From: Qipengyuania gaetbuli
GTDB lineage: Bacteria; Pseudomonadota; Alphaproteobacteria; Sphingomonadales; Sphingomonadaceae
Assembly: GCF_009827315.1 (NCBI RefSeq)
Contig: NZ_WTYF01000004.1
Coordinates: forward strand, 186,001-250,000
Length of the DNA: 64,000 bases
Direction of reading: 5' to 3'
This document shows, in pieces, positions 39,152 through 47,618 of this stretch. Both the position numbers and the translations under genes were made by a program. The notes below the pieces were generated by a model, which did not search any database, had not been told where the DNA came from, and saw only the letters and a list, made by a program, of their open reading frames with translations. Each line of letters opens with the position of its first letter. The first letter of the stretch is position 1.

Positions 39152-40333
39152 ATGACTCCCGCAGCGCGGGTCCAGACCGCCATCGAGCTGCTCGATGCGA
39201 TCATCGCTTCGGCGCGCGCCAAGGGTGCGCCGGCCGATCGCATCCTGGCGGAATGGTTCCGTAACAACCGCTTTGCCGGGTCGAAGGACCGCCGAGCCAT
39301 TCGCGAGCTGGTCTTCGCGGCGATCCGCGCCTGCGGTCCGGTTCCGGACACGGGCAGGGCGGCCATGCTGCGGCTTGCACAGCAGGACCCGAGCCTATCG
39401 GCCCTGTTCGACGGGTCGCAGTACGGTCCAGCGGTGCTGGGCGAGGGCGAGCCGGTCGCAGAAGGCGGTGTGGCGCCGCGGTGGCTGACCGAGCGCCTCG
39501 ACCGGTCGGGCGTCGACAGAGAAGAGGCCGCAGCGCTGCTTGGTCGCGCACCGCTCGACATCAGGGTGAACACGCTCAAGGCGGAACGCGCGACGCTCTC
39601 GCTGCCCGCACCGGCCGAGCCGACTGCCACGCCGCAGGGCCTGCGGCTCGAACCGGGCACGCAGGTCGAACAATGGGCCGAATGGCGCGAAGGCAAAATC
39701 GAGATCCAGGACGCGGGATCGCAGATGGCCTGCTTCGCGGTCGGCGCCGAGCCGGGCGAGACGGTCATCGACCTGTGCGCAGGCGGTGGAGGCAAGACGC
39801 TGGCGCTTGCCGCCGCGATGGACAATCTCGGGCGGCTGGTGGCGAGCGATACGGACCGCAACCGCCTGTCGGCGCTGGCTCCGCGGGCCGAACGCGCAGG
39901 CGCGACGAATATCGAGACGCGGCTCCTCAACCCGGGACGTGAGATGGAAGCGCTGGCTGACCTCGCCGGCCAGGCCGATGCCGTTCTGATCGATGCGCCG
40001 TGTTCCGGCACGGGCACATGGCGGCGCAATCCTGAAGCGCGCTGGCGGCTCGACGACAAGGAACTGGAGCGGCTGACCGCGATCCAGTCGCGCCTGCTCG
40101 ATATCGCAGCCGGCTTGCTCAAACCGGAAGGCAGGCTGGTCTACGTCACTTGCTCGCTGCTGGACGAGGAAGGGGCAGGGCAGTTCGACGCCTTCCTCGC
40201 TCGGGCAGGAGACTTCCGCGCGGCCATGCCGGAACTACCTGCAGGCCGGCAGTGCGGGCACGGAATCCGGCTCACGCCGTTCCATGACGGGACCGATGGA
40301 TTTTTCATCGCCCGTGCAGAAAAGTCGTGTTAG
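39152..40333 (+). CDS. RsmB/NOP family rRNA m5C methyltransferase
   Basis: 393 residues. SAM-binding motif VIDLCAGGGGKTLALAAAM, the DAPCSGTGTWRRNPEARW motif with the proline-cysteine catalytic pair and VYVTCSLLDEEG with the second cysteine are diagnostic of RNA cytosine-C5 methyltransferases. The N-terminal helical region (about 1-130) resembles a reduced NusB-like domain. It likely methylates 16S rRNA. It starts 3 bases after guaB, so co-transcription is probable. Confidence 0.9.
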   Translation: MTPAARVQTAIELLDAIIASARAKGAPADRILAEWFRNNRFAGSKDRRAIRELVFAAIRACGPVPDTGRAAMLRLAQQDPSLSALFDGSQYGPAVLGEGEPVAEGGVAPRWLTERLDRSGVDREEAAALLGRAPLDIRVNTLKAERATLSLPAPAEPTATPQGLRLEPGTQVEQWAEWREGKIEIQDAGSQMACFAVGAEPGETVIDLCAGGGGKTLALAAAMDNLGRLVASDTDRNRLSALAPRAERAGATNIETRLLNPGREMEALADLAGQADAVLIDAPCSGTGTWRRNPEARWRLDDKELERLTAIQSRLLDIAAGLLKPEGRLVYVTCSLLDEEGAGQFDAFLARAGDFRAAMPELPAGRQCGHGIRLTPFHDGTDGFFIARAEKSC

Positions 40334-40390
40334 CCTTTGGAAATGGCCGATCTGCGCCCATCAGTGAACCGGTCCCTTACGGAGACAATC

Positions 40391-40897
40391 ATGCGTTTTG
40401 CCCCCGCCGCTACTGCCCTGTCGCTTGCCTTCGCACTCACGGCGAGCGTCAGCTGGGGTAACGAACGCAATCCCGAACCGCGGGCTGGTGTGCTGATCGC
40501 TCAGGGGCAGGCCGCTCTTGAAGCAGGCGACACGCAGGGCGCGATCGACGCGTTCGAAGCGGCGTTGGCGGTGGACCCGGGTCACACGCCGATCTTCATC
40601 CGCCTCGCCGAAGCGGCCCGTGCCGAGAACCTGCAGGGCAAGGCGATCCGCTATTACCGCGAAGCGCTGGACCGTGATCCCAAGAACCTTGCCGCGCTTG
40701 CGGGTGAAGGCGCTGCGCTGGCCGAAAAGGGCGCGGTCGAAAAGGCACGCGCCAAGCTTGCCGAAGTCCGCTCGCTGTGCGGCGACAGCTGCACCGAAAC
40801 GCAGCGCCTGACCGCCGCCATCGCCGCCGGTCCGCGCACGCCGGTCCTGACCGCCGAAGCCAAGCTGCCCGAAGCGCAGCCGGTCCAGTCGAACTAG
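40391..40897 (+). CDS. Periplasmic TPR repeat protein
   Basis: 168 residues from the ATG at 40391 (GGAG 6 bases upstream). Signal peptide FAPAATALSLAFALTASVSWG, then about three tetratricopeptide repeats (GQAALEAGDTQGAIDAFEAALAVDPG, AENLQGKAIRYYREALDRDPKN, AEKGAVEKARAKLAEV). A disulphide is possible between the two cysteines in LCGDSCTE. It probably scaffolds a periplasmic complex; partner unknown. Confidence 0.87.
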   Translation: MRFAPAATALSLAFALTASVSWGNERNPEPRAGVLIAQGQAALEAGDTQGAIDAFEAALAVDPGHTPIFIRLAEAARAENLQGKAIRYYREALDRDPKNLAALAGEGAALAEKGAVEKARAKLAEVRSLCGDSCTETQRLTAAIAAGPRTPVLTAEAKLPEAQPVQSN

Positions 40898-40901
40898 GCC
40901 C

Positions 40902-41375
40902 TCAGACCAGCTCGCGGAAGGCTTCGACCACCGCGCGATAAACCCGCTTCTTGAACGGTACGATCAGCTCCGGCAGCTGGTCGGGCTCGGCCCATTTCCA
41001 GTCGCAGAATTCGGGCGGATCGTGCGCTTCGAGGTCGATGTCGGCATCCTCGCCCGAAAACCGGGCGAGGAACCAGACCTGTTCCTGTCCGCGATACTTT
41101 CCGCCCCACAGCTTGCCGATCAGTTCTTCCGGCAGGTCGTAGCGCACGGGCTCTTTCATCCGGTCGATGATCGCCACGTGTTCGGCGCGCGCGCCGGTTT
41201 CTTCGGCCAGTTCGCGCAGCGCCGCTTCGTGAAGGTCCTCGCCCTCGTCGACGCCGCCCTGCGGCATCTGCCACCAGTCACCTTCCTTGTTGTCGATCCG
41301 CCGGCCCACGAAAACGCGTCCGTGTCCATTGACCAGCATCACGCCCACACAGGGCCGGTAGCCGAGTTCGCTCAC
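40902..41375 (-). CDS. rppH: RNA pyrophosphohydrolase (Nudix)
   Basis: 157 residues with a GTG start overlapping the esterase stop by 4 bases. Complete Nudix box GGVDEGEDLHEAALRELAEETG, preceded by YRPCVGVMLVNGHGRVFVGRRID and the WQMPQGG motif typical of RppH, which removes pyrophosphate from mRNA 5' ends and so triggers decay. A longer frame upstream belongs to the esterase region and is non-coding. Confidence 0.93.
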   Translation of the reverse strand: MSELGYRPCVGVMLVNGHGRVFVGRRIDNKEGDWWQMPQGGVDEGEDLHEAALRELAEETGARAEHVAIIDRMKEPVRYDLPEELIGKLWGGKYRGQEQVWFLARFSGEDADIDLEAHDPPEFCDWKWAEPDQLPELIVPFKKRVYRAVVEAFRELV

Positions 41376-42322
41376 CTGTATCGCTCCACCATCAGCTTGA
41401 TTGCATCGAGGAAGGCATCGAGATCCTTCTGCCCGCTCGGTATAGCCTTTCTCAGCGTGGTAAAGCCGTGAATGATACCGGGGAACTCGAGATAGACGAC
41501 CTCGGTCCCCTGCTGGATCAGGTGGGCGGCGTATTCGCGGCCCGAATCGCGCAGCGGGTCGAGCCCCGCGGTGCAGACCACAGTCGGAGGCGTATTGCTG
41601 CAATCGCCGACCATCGGGGTGTGCCGCGGGTCGCCGGCATCGCCGCCATACTGGTCGGTGAACCACGCCATGGCCGCGCGGGTAAGCAGGAAACCTTCGG
41701 CAAAATCGCGCAGCGAGCTGTGGTGCGTGGTGTCGCTCGCCACCGGATAGATCGGCGCCTGGACGATCACGGGCACCTTGGCCGGTTCGTTGACCAGCTG
41801 GTTGGTGGTGACGATCGTCAGATTGCCGCCTGCGCTATCGCCGGTGATGACGAGGCCGGTAATCTCGCGCCCCAGTTCGGCAGGCGAGGTCGCGACCCAG
41901 CGCGCCGCCGCCTCGCAATCGTCGGGTGCGGCGGGGAAGGGGTGCTCGGGCGCAAGCCGGTAATCGACCGACACGACCGGCAAATCGAGCTGGTGTGCGA
42001 TTTCGGTGCAGAGCGAATCATATACCTCGAGGTCGCCGATCACGAAGCCGCCGCCATGGATGAAGATCACGCAGGGGCCGGGCTCGCGGCCGTCGCGCGG
42101 ATCGTAGAAGCGCAGCGGGATGTCGCCGGCCGGTCCCGGGCAGGTCACGTCCTTGCGAATGGCCATCGGGCGGGCGGGAGCTTCGGCGATCTGGCCCATG
42201 GCGCGCATCTGGTTGCGGCCTTCCACGGCGCCGACTTCCTCGACCCCCTTGCCGCCGATCTGCTCGAGCATGTCGAGAAATCCACGCACGTCGTCGCGCA
42301 CGAAGTGTTCGGTATCGGCCAT
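41372..42322 (-). CDS. HSL-family alpha/beta hydrolase (esterase)
   Basis: 316 residues. Oxyanion motif HGGGFVIGD, nucleophile Ser in GDSAGGNL, acid in DPLRDSG and histidine in GIIHGF complete the triad of the hormone-sensitive lipase family. VDYRLAPEHPFPAAPDDCEAA is also characteristic. It is cytoplasmic (no signal) and has a GGGAGAG ribosome site. Substrate is probably a short-chain ester. It is the upstream partner of rppH by overlap only. Confidence 0.92.
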   Translation of the reverse strand: MADTEHFVRDDVRGFLDMLEQIGGKGVEEVGAVEGRNQMRAMGQIAEAPARPMAIRKDVTCPGPAGDIPLRFYDPRDGREPGPCVIFIHGGGFVIGDLEVYDSLCTEIAHQLDLPVVSVDYRLAPEHPFPAAPDDCEAAARWVATSPAELGREITGLVITGDSAGGNLTIVTTNQLVNEPAKVPVIVQAPIYPVASDTTHHSSLRDFAEGFLLTRAAMAWFTDQYGGDAGDPRHTPMVGDCSNTPPTVVCTAGLDPLRDSGREYAAHLIQQGTEVVYLEFPGIIHGFTTLRKAIPSGQKDLDAFLDAIKLMVERYR

Positions 42323-42424
42323 CGCTATTCTCTCCCATTCGTTTCGAATTGAGACTTAGCGCGTCGGCAGCGCTTTTCCACCGGGCTTTTTGGCGCTAGC
42401 AGAGAAACTTCATTGCGAGAGGAA

Positions 42425-42448
42425 GGGGCGGCTCCTAGGTGCCGCTCC
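42425..42448 (+). promoter_or_regulatory. korA leader hairpin 1
   Basis: GGGGCGGC/GCCGCTCC forms an 8-bp stem with one G-U pair and an 8-base loop (containing CCTAGG), 49-72 bases upstream of korA. It is probably in the 5' leader. There is no U tract, so it is not a terminator. Confidence 0.5.
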
Positions 42449-42458
42449 GAACGGAAAA

Positions 42459-42477
42459 GCGCCGCCGGGTGCGGCGC
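42459..42477 (+). promoter_or_regulatory. korA leader hairpin 2
   Basis: Perfect 7-bp stem GCGCCGC/GCGGCGC with a 5-base loop, ending 19 bases before the korA start. Together with hairpin 1 it forms a structured leader. Regulatory function is inferred. Confidence 0.5.
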
Positions 42478-42496
42478 GCGACAAGGATAAGATTGG

Positions 42497-44437
42497 ATGG
42501 CAACAGCCGCTCCCGATAGCGTCGGCTCGCCGCAGGACGGCATCCCCGCAAGCCCCGAAGCCATCGTGGTCCGGTTCGCCGGCGACTCCGGTGACGGCAT
42601 GCAGCTCACCGGGGGGCAGTTCACGCTGTCGACCGCGCTGGCGGGCAACGACCTCGCCACGTTCCCCGACTTCCCGGCAGAAATCCGCGCTCCGCAGGGT
42701 ACGCTGTTCGGCGTTTCGGCCTTCCAGATCAATTTCGGCAGCCGCGAAATCAACACGGCGGGTGACGCGCCCGATGTGCTGGTCGCGATGAACCCGGCCG
42801 CGCTCAAGGTGAACCTCGCCGCGCTGAAGCCGGGTGGGCTGATCATCGCCGACACCGGCGCCTTCACCAAGCGCAACCTCGACAAGGCGCATTACGATGC
42901 CAACCCGCTCGAGGACGGCAGCCTTGCCAAGTACGATGTGCTGGCCTTCGACATCAGCGAAAAGACGATCGAGGCGGTGAAGCCCTACGGCCTCGGCAAC
43001 AAGGATGCGCTGCGGTCCAAGAACATGTGGACGCTCGGCCTTGCGCTGTGGATGTTCGACCGCGACCGTGCGCCGATCCATGACTGGCTGCGCGCCAAGT
43101 TCAAGTCGAAGCCCGACATCGCCGATGCGAACATCGCCGCGCTCGATGCCGGCCATGCCTATGGCGAAACCGCCGAACTGGCAGGGCCGCTGAAGCAGGT
43201 CCATGTCGATCCGGTGCCCAGCGCGCCGGGCCTCTATCGCACCGTCACCGGCGCCGAAGCGGTCAGCCTGGGCCTCGTTGCGGGCGCACAATTGGCTGAA
43301 CTGCCGATGTTCTTCGGCGGCTACCCGATCACGCCTGCATCCGCGATCTTGCACCACCTCGCCCGGCTCAAGGAATTCGGCGTCACGACCTTCCAGGCGG
43401 AAGACGAGATCGCCGCGATCTGCGCCGCCATCGGGGCGAGCTATGCCGGCCAGCTGGGCGTCACTTCCTCGTCCGGTCCCGGCATCGCGCTGAAGGGCGA
43501 GGCGATGGGCCTTGCCATCATGACCGAGCTGCCGTTGGTGATCGTCAATTCGCAGCGCGGCGGTCCGTCGACGGGCCTGCCGACCAAGACCGAGCAGAGC
43601 GATCTCTACCAGGCTGTCTATGGCCGCAACGGCGATGCGCCGATGCCGGTCATCGCCGCCCGCAGCCCGTCGGATGCGTTCGAAGTCGCGATCGAGGCCT
43701 GCCGCATCGCGGTCGAGTACATGACGCCCGTCATGCTGCTGACCGACGGCTACATCGCCAATGCCGCCGAGCCGTGGAAGGTGCCGGATCCGGCCGACTA
43801 CACGCCGTTCCCGGCGAAGTTCCTCGAAGAGAAGAACGACGGCGACCGCCTGCTTCCCTACAAGCGCGACGAGAAGGGCGCACGCCCCTGGATCAAGCCC
43901 GGCACGCCCGGCCTGATGCACCGCATCGGCGGAATCGAGAAGCACGAGCTGACCGGCAATATCGACTATTCGCCTGACAACCACCAGCGCATGACCGACC
44001 TGCGCAAGGGCAAGGTCGACGGCGTTGCCGTGCCCGACCAGGACGTCTGCCTCGGCAATGCGAAGGGCAAGCTCGCCGTGGTCGGCTGGGGTTCGACCTT
44101 CGGCCCGATCCACCGCGCGGTCGACAATTCGATCCGCCAGGGCCTCGACGTCAGCCACATCCACGTGCGCCACATCTGGCCGCTGCCGAAGAACCTCGGC
44201 GATTTGCTGCGCGGTTTCGACCACGTACTGGTTCCGGAAATGAACACCGGCCAGTTCAAGACCGTGCTGCGCGACCAGTACCTGATCGACGCCCAGCCGC
44301 TGACCAAGACCAGTGGCCAGCCGTTCCAGATCGCCGAACTCGAAGCCGAGATCGCCAAGTTCTTCGACGGCGTCCCCGGCAATGAAGGCGGGCAGGTTCC
44401 CGCCAACGACCAGCAGCTTCCGAGCACGGAGAGCTAA
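42497..44437 (+). CDS. korA: 2-oxoglutarate:ferredoxin oxidoreductase, fused gamma-alpha subunit
   Basis: 646 residues. The gamma domain (about 15-200: FAGDSGDGMQLTGGQFTLSTAL) is fused in front of the alpha domain (from about 245: GLVAGAQLAELPMFFGGYPITPAS, SYAGQLGVTSSSGPGIALKGEAMGLA, GGPSTGLPTKTEQSDL). With KorB it converts 2-oxoglutarate and CoA to succinyl-CoA using ferredoxin and thiamine diphosphate, an oxygen-tolerant alternative to the dehydrogenase complex in alphaproteobacteria and actinobacteria. Its stop is 2 bases from a small membrane-protein gene, which separates it from korB. Confidence 0.95.
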   Translation: MATAAPDSVGSPQDGIPASPEAIVVRFAGDSGDGMQLTGGQFTLSTALAGNDLATFPDFPAEIRAPQGTLFGVSAFQINFGSREINTAGDAPDVLVAMNPAALKVNLAALKPGGLIIADTGAFTKRNLDKAHYDANPLEDGSLAKYDVLAFDISEKTIEAVKPYGLGNKDALRSKNMWTLGLALWMFDRDRAPIHDWLRAKFKSKPDIADANIAALDAGHAYGETAELAGPLKQVHVDPVPSAPGLYRTVTGAEAVSLGLVAGAQLAELPMFFGGYPITPASAILHHLARLKEFGVTTFQAEDEIAAICAAIGASYAGQLGVTSSSGPGIALKGEAMGLAIMTELPLVIVNSQRGGPSTGLPTKTEQSDLYQAVYGRNGDAPMPVIAARSPSDAFEVAIEACRIAVEYMTPVMLLTDGYIANAAEPWKVPDPADYTPFPAKFLEEKNDGDRLLPYKRDEKGARPWIKPGTPGLMHRIGGIEKHELTGNIDYSPDNHQRMTDLRKGKVDGVAVPDQDVCLGNAKGKLAVVGWGSTFGPIHRAVDNSIRQGLDVSHIHVRHIWPLPKNLGDLLRGFDHVLVPEMNTGQFKTVLRDQYLIDAQPLTKTSGQPFQIAELEAEIAKFFDGVPGNEGGQVPANDQQLPSTES

Positions 44438-44439
44438 GA

Positions 44440-44835
44440 GTGGACCAATCTCGAAAGATTGAGACCATCACCTTAGCCGTCCTGATCCTAGGAGTAATGG
44501 CTGCGCTGCTGGTAAAGAATCTCGGCGGTGGAGTGGCGCTGGCGGCAGCTGCTGCATTTGCAGCGTCGTCAATGTTTTCACTGGCACTCCGACCAGCCAT
44601 AGGGCGGTGGTTCGATGCGGTTGTCAGACCGGATGAGGAATTTTTGTCTGCCTATAGGGAGCATGTGACACGCTTCCCGAGGACAATGGTCATTATTGTG
44701 CTCCTCACGATTGCAATTGGAATTGGCGGGTTCCTGCTGGCCAGCCCATTTCTTTCGGCGTCGGCAGGAGCGCTACTTGGAACATCGACAATTCTCTTTG
44801 TGGTGAAGTCCGAAGTCGAGTCAGGAACGATCTAA
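44440..44835 (+). CDS. Small multi-pass membrane protein between korA and korB
   Basis: 131 residues with a GTG start (GGAGAG upstream), 2 bases after the korA stop and ending 1 base before the korB start. Three to four hydrophobic segments are visible: TLAVLILGVMAALLVKNL, GGVALAAAAAFAASSMFSLAL, TMVIIVLLTIAIGIGGFLL and ASAGALLGTSTILFVV. The intervening loop FDAVVRPDEEFLSAYREHVTRF is charged. Its GC content and codon use are visibly lower than korA and korB, suggesting insertion. No family recognised. The tight packing means it is translated with the enzyme; a regulatory or unrelated cargo role cannot be told apart. Confidence 0.78.
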   Translation: MDQSRKIETITLAVLILGVMAALLVKNLGGGVALAAAAAFAASSMFSLALRPAIGRWFDAVVRPDEEFLSAYREHVTRFPRTMVIIVLLTIAIGIGGFLLASPFLSASAGALLGTSTILFVVKSEVESGTI

Positions 44836-44836
44836 A

Positions 44837-45871
44837 ATGAACGCACCCGCTAAATTCGAGACCACGCTCAAGGACTGGGAAACCGACCAGGAGGTACGCT
44901 GGTGCCCCGGTTGCGGCGACTATGCCATTCTCAAGGCGGTGCAGCGCACGCTGCCGCAGCTTGGCGCGAACCCGGCCAACACCTGTTTCATCAGCGGTAT
45001 CGGCTGTTCGAGCCGGTTCCCCTATTACATGGAAACCTACGGCTTCCACACGATCCACGGCCGCGCGCCCGCGTTCGCGACGGGGGCGAAGCTAGCCAAT
45101 CCCGATCTCGACATCTGGCTGGTGACCGGTGACGGCGACGGCCTTTCCATCGGCGGCAACCACCTGATGCACGTGCTGCGCCGTAACGTGAACATGCAGA
45201 TCATGCTGTTCAACAACGAGATCTACGGCCTTACCAAAGGCCAGTACTCGCCCACTAGCCGCGAAGGTACCAAGTCGCCTTCGACCCCGCTGGGCAGCGT
45301 CGACCATCCCGCCCGTCCGGCTGCCTTCGCGCTGGGTGCAGGGGCCCGCTTCGTCGGCCGCGGGTTCGACGTGTCGAAGAACCTGCCCGACGTGCTGATG
45401 GCGGCCCATGCCCACCAGGGCGCGGCCTTCATCGAGATTTTCCAGAACTGCATCGTCTACAACAAGGACGTGTTCGACGATTTCGCCGCGCCCAAGGGTG
45501 CCGAAGACCGCCAGCTCTGGCTCGAAAACGGCAAGCCCATGCTGTTTGCCGGCGATACCAAGGGCATCACGCTCGACCGGGAGAAGCTGACGCTGGACGT
45601 GGTTGACGTGGTCGATGGCGACTGGGAAGCGGCAGGCGTGATCGTCCACGACGTTACCAACCGCTCGATCGCGCACATGCTGGTCGAAATGCCGTTCGGC
45701 CCGTTCCCGATGGCTCTCGGCGTGCTTTACGACGATCCGCGCCCGACTTTCGAAAGCGCGGTGATCGCAGAGCGTGAGCAGGCGAGCGCGGGCAAGGAAG
45801 CCAATCTCGCCAAGCTGCTGGGCAAGGGCCAGACCTGGACGGTCAGCGGCACGGCGCAGGATCCGGTCTGA
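44837..45871 (+). CDS. korB: 2-oxoglutarate:ferredoxin oxidoreductase beta subunit
   Basis: 344 residues. The N-terminal WCPGCGDYAILKAV and GIGCSSRFPYYM hold cysteines for the iron-sulphur cluster. The thiamine-diphosphate site is GDGDGLSIGGNH ... NNEIYGLTKGQYSPTS. Pairs with the fused KorA. It ends directly against the convergent PAP2 gene with no gap. Confidence 0.95.
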   Translation: MNAPAKFETTLKDWETDQEVRWCPGCGDYAILKAVQRTLPQLGANPANTCFISGIGCSSRFPYYMETYGFHTIHGRAPAFATGAKLANPDLDIWLVTGDGDGLSIGGNHLMHVLRRNVNMQIMLFNNEIYGLTKGQYSPTSREGTKSPSTPLGSVDHPARPAAFALGAGARFVGRGFDVSKNLPDVLMAAHAHQGAAFIEIFQNCIVYNKDVFDDFAAPKGAEDRQLWLENGKPMLFAGDTKGITLDREKLTLDVVDVVDGDWEAAGVIVHDVTNRSIAHMLVEMPFGPFPMALGVLYDDPRPTFESAVIAEREQASAGKEANLAKLLGKGQTWTVSGTAQDPV

Positions 45872-46585
45872 TCAGGCCGGGTCCTTGCCCGGCTGTTCCA
45901 TCTTCCGCCTGTCCTGAAGCCTGGTCGCCACTAGGCCCATGGCGAGCGCCCATGCCGCACCTACGGTCCACCCGCCGAGCACGTCGGTGGGATAGTGTAC
46001 GCCGAGATAGAGGCGGGTGAAGCCGATGGTCAGCACCAGCAGCGCCGCCACGCCGATTATGAAAAGCCGCGTCCGGCGTTCCTCGAAACTGCGGGAAATC
46101 ATCACGGCAAGCGTGAGATAGATGATCGCGCTGTTCATCGAATGGCCGCTCGGAAAACTGAGCGAGTTGACTTCCACCAGATGCGGCACCGCTTCGGGCC
46201 GCGCGCGGGCGAATAGCGCCTTCAGCAGCGCCCCGAACAGCGCGCCGCCGCCAGTGGCAAGCGCGGTGTAGAACGCCTGCCTCACGCGACCGCGCGTCAG
46301 CAGGAAAGCGACCGCAAGCGCGGACACCAGCGTCAGCACGGTCACCCCCCCCAAGGCCGTCAGGTCGCGCATGGCAGGCAGCAGCCAGTCCGGACCGATC
46401 GGTATCGACAGGTCGCCGGGCGTGCGCAGCCCCCGCAGGAACCCTGTGTCGAAGGCCTTCGTCTCGCCTTCGGCCATCTCGTCGGCAAGGCTGATGAAGC
46501 CTGCCGTCAGCGCCGCGCCAAGCGCAAGGCCTATGAGGAGCTTTTGTTCGCGGTGGATGTATGTCTTCAGGCTGGAAAGCTGCAC
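45872..46585 (-). CDS. PAP2 family membrane phosphatase
   Basis: 237 residues from a GTG at 46585 with a GAGG ribosome site. Five to six membrane helices; the PAP2 signature is complete: KALFARARPE (KxxxxxxRP), PSGHSMNSA (PSGH) and TRLYLGVHYPTDVLGG (SRxxxxxHxxxD). It acts on phosphatidic acid, phosphatidylglycerophosphate or undecaprenyl-diphosphate on the periplasmic side; the substrate cannot be assigned. Divergent from the YdjM-type gene. Confidence 0.92.
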   Translation of the reverse strand: MQLSSLKTYIHREQKLLIGLALGAALTAGFISLADEMAEGETKAFDTGFLRGLRTPGDLSIPIGPDWLLPAMRDLTALGGVTVLTLVSALAVAFLLTRGRVRQAFYTALATGGGALFGALLKALFARARPEAVPHLVEVNSLSFPSGHSMNSAIIYLTLAVMISRSFEERRTRLFIIGVAALLVLTIGFTRLYLGVHYPTDVLGGWTVGAAWALAMGLVATRLQDRRKMEQPGKDPA

Positions 46586-46654
46586 GGGAATTCCTCTAGG
46601 ACGACCCGACGGCAACGAGCGAAGCTGCGGATATTTCCACGAAGGAGAGGTCGC

Positions 46655-47590
46655 CTGGACAATCTTACCCATTCGCTGGTCGGTGCGCTGATCGGCCAGG
46701 CAGGGCTGAAGAAGAAAACCGGGCTGGCGATGCCTGCGCTGATCATCGGGGCGAACCTGCCCGATGTGGATGCGGCGTGTTTCTTCTGGCTGGAGGGAGT
46801 CGAGCATCTCGGCTTCCGTCGCGGCATTACCCATGGGCCGCCTGCCCTGGTGCTGCTCCCCCTGCTGCTGGCCGGCCTGCTTTACGGATACGATCGCTGG
46901 CAGGCGAAGCGCGGCACGCGGCCGCAAGGTCGGCTGCCGGTCGATTTCAAATGGCTCTATCTCGTCAGCCTGATCGGGTGCCTGACCCATCCTGCGCTCG
47001 ACTGGATGAACGTCTACGGCATCCGCCTGCTGGAGCCGTTTTCCTCGCGCTGGTTCTATGGCGACACGCTGTTCATTATCGATTTGTGGCTGTGGGCGCT
47101 GCTGGGCTTTGCGACGTGGTTTTCCCTCCGGCGCGAGAAGCGCGGCGGCGCATGGCAAGGCCCGGCTAGGGCCGCGCTTGCCGCCATGCTCGCCTATATC
47201 GGCGTGAACCATGCGATCACACGGCAGGCGGAGGCCGAGCTGCGCGAAAGCCCCACCGGTACCGATATCGTCATCGCCAGCCCGGTGCCGTTCTGGTTCT
47301 GGCAACGCGAGATGATCTCCGGCGGCAACGGGCTCTACACTCTGGGTGAGGATACTAGCTTGCCAGGCGTACCGCTCAACCGGTGCGACCTGATGACGCC
47401 CTACACGTTCAATTCGCAGGTCCGCTCCTTCCTGTTCTGGTCGCGCACGCCCTATATCGTGCCCCGCGAAGACGGCACGCTGTGGCTGCAGGATGCCCGC
47501 TTCTCCGACCCTCGCGCCAGCGGGCGCTTCGAAGTGCAATTGCCCTCCGATGCCTGTCCGGGAATTCGCACGGAACCGAGGGCGCAGTGA
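46655..47590 (+). CDS. YdjM-type metal-dependent membrane hydrolase, CTG start
   Basis: 311 residues. The family N-terminus MDNLTHSLVGALIG maps to a CTG codon at 46655 with AAGGAG 7 bases upstream. No ATG, GTG or TTG fits, because earlier in-frame starts overlap the divergent PAP2 gene. Metal-binding candidates are THSLVG (His6), NLPDVDA, GITHGP and THPALDWMN, typical of the YdjM/DUF457 family. Several membrane helices (LLPLLLAGLLYG, IIDLWLWALLGFATWF) and a C-terminal beta-rich domain follow. Substrate unknown. It opens a run with photolyase, cfa and a serine hydrolase. Confidence 0.85.
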   Translation: MDNLTHSLVGALIGQAGLKKKTGLAMPALIIGANLPDVDAACFFWLEGVEHLGFRRGITHGPPALVLLPLLLAGLLYGYDRWQAKRGTRPQGRLPVDFKWLYLVSLIGCLTHPALDWMNVYGIRLLEPFSSRWFYGDTLFIIDLWLWALLGFATWFSLRREKRGGAWQGPARAALAAMLAYIGVNHAITRQAEAELRESPTGTDIVIASPVPFWFWQREMISGGNGLYTLGEDTSLPGVPLNRCDLMTPYTFNSQVRSFLFWSRTPYIVPREDGTLWLQDARFSDPRASGRFEVQLPSDACPGIRTEPRAQ

Positions 47591-47618
47591 CCTCGTTCCC
47601 CTCGCAAAAGGGGTTTCC

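Noticed and set aside
42410..44224. 604-codon minus-strand open frame opposite korA
   Set aside because: Shadow of korA; covers the leader hairpins and has no family features.
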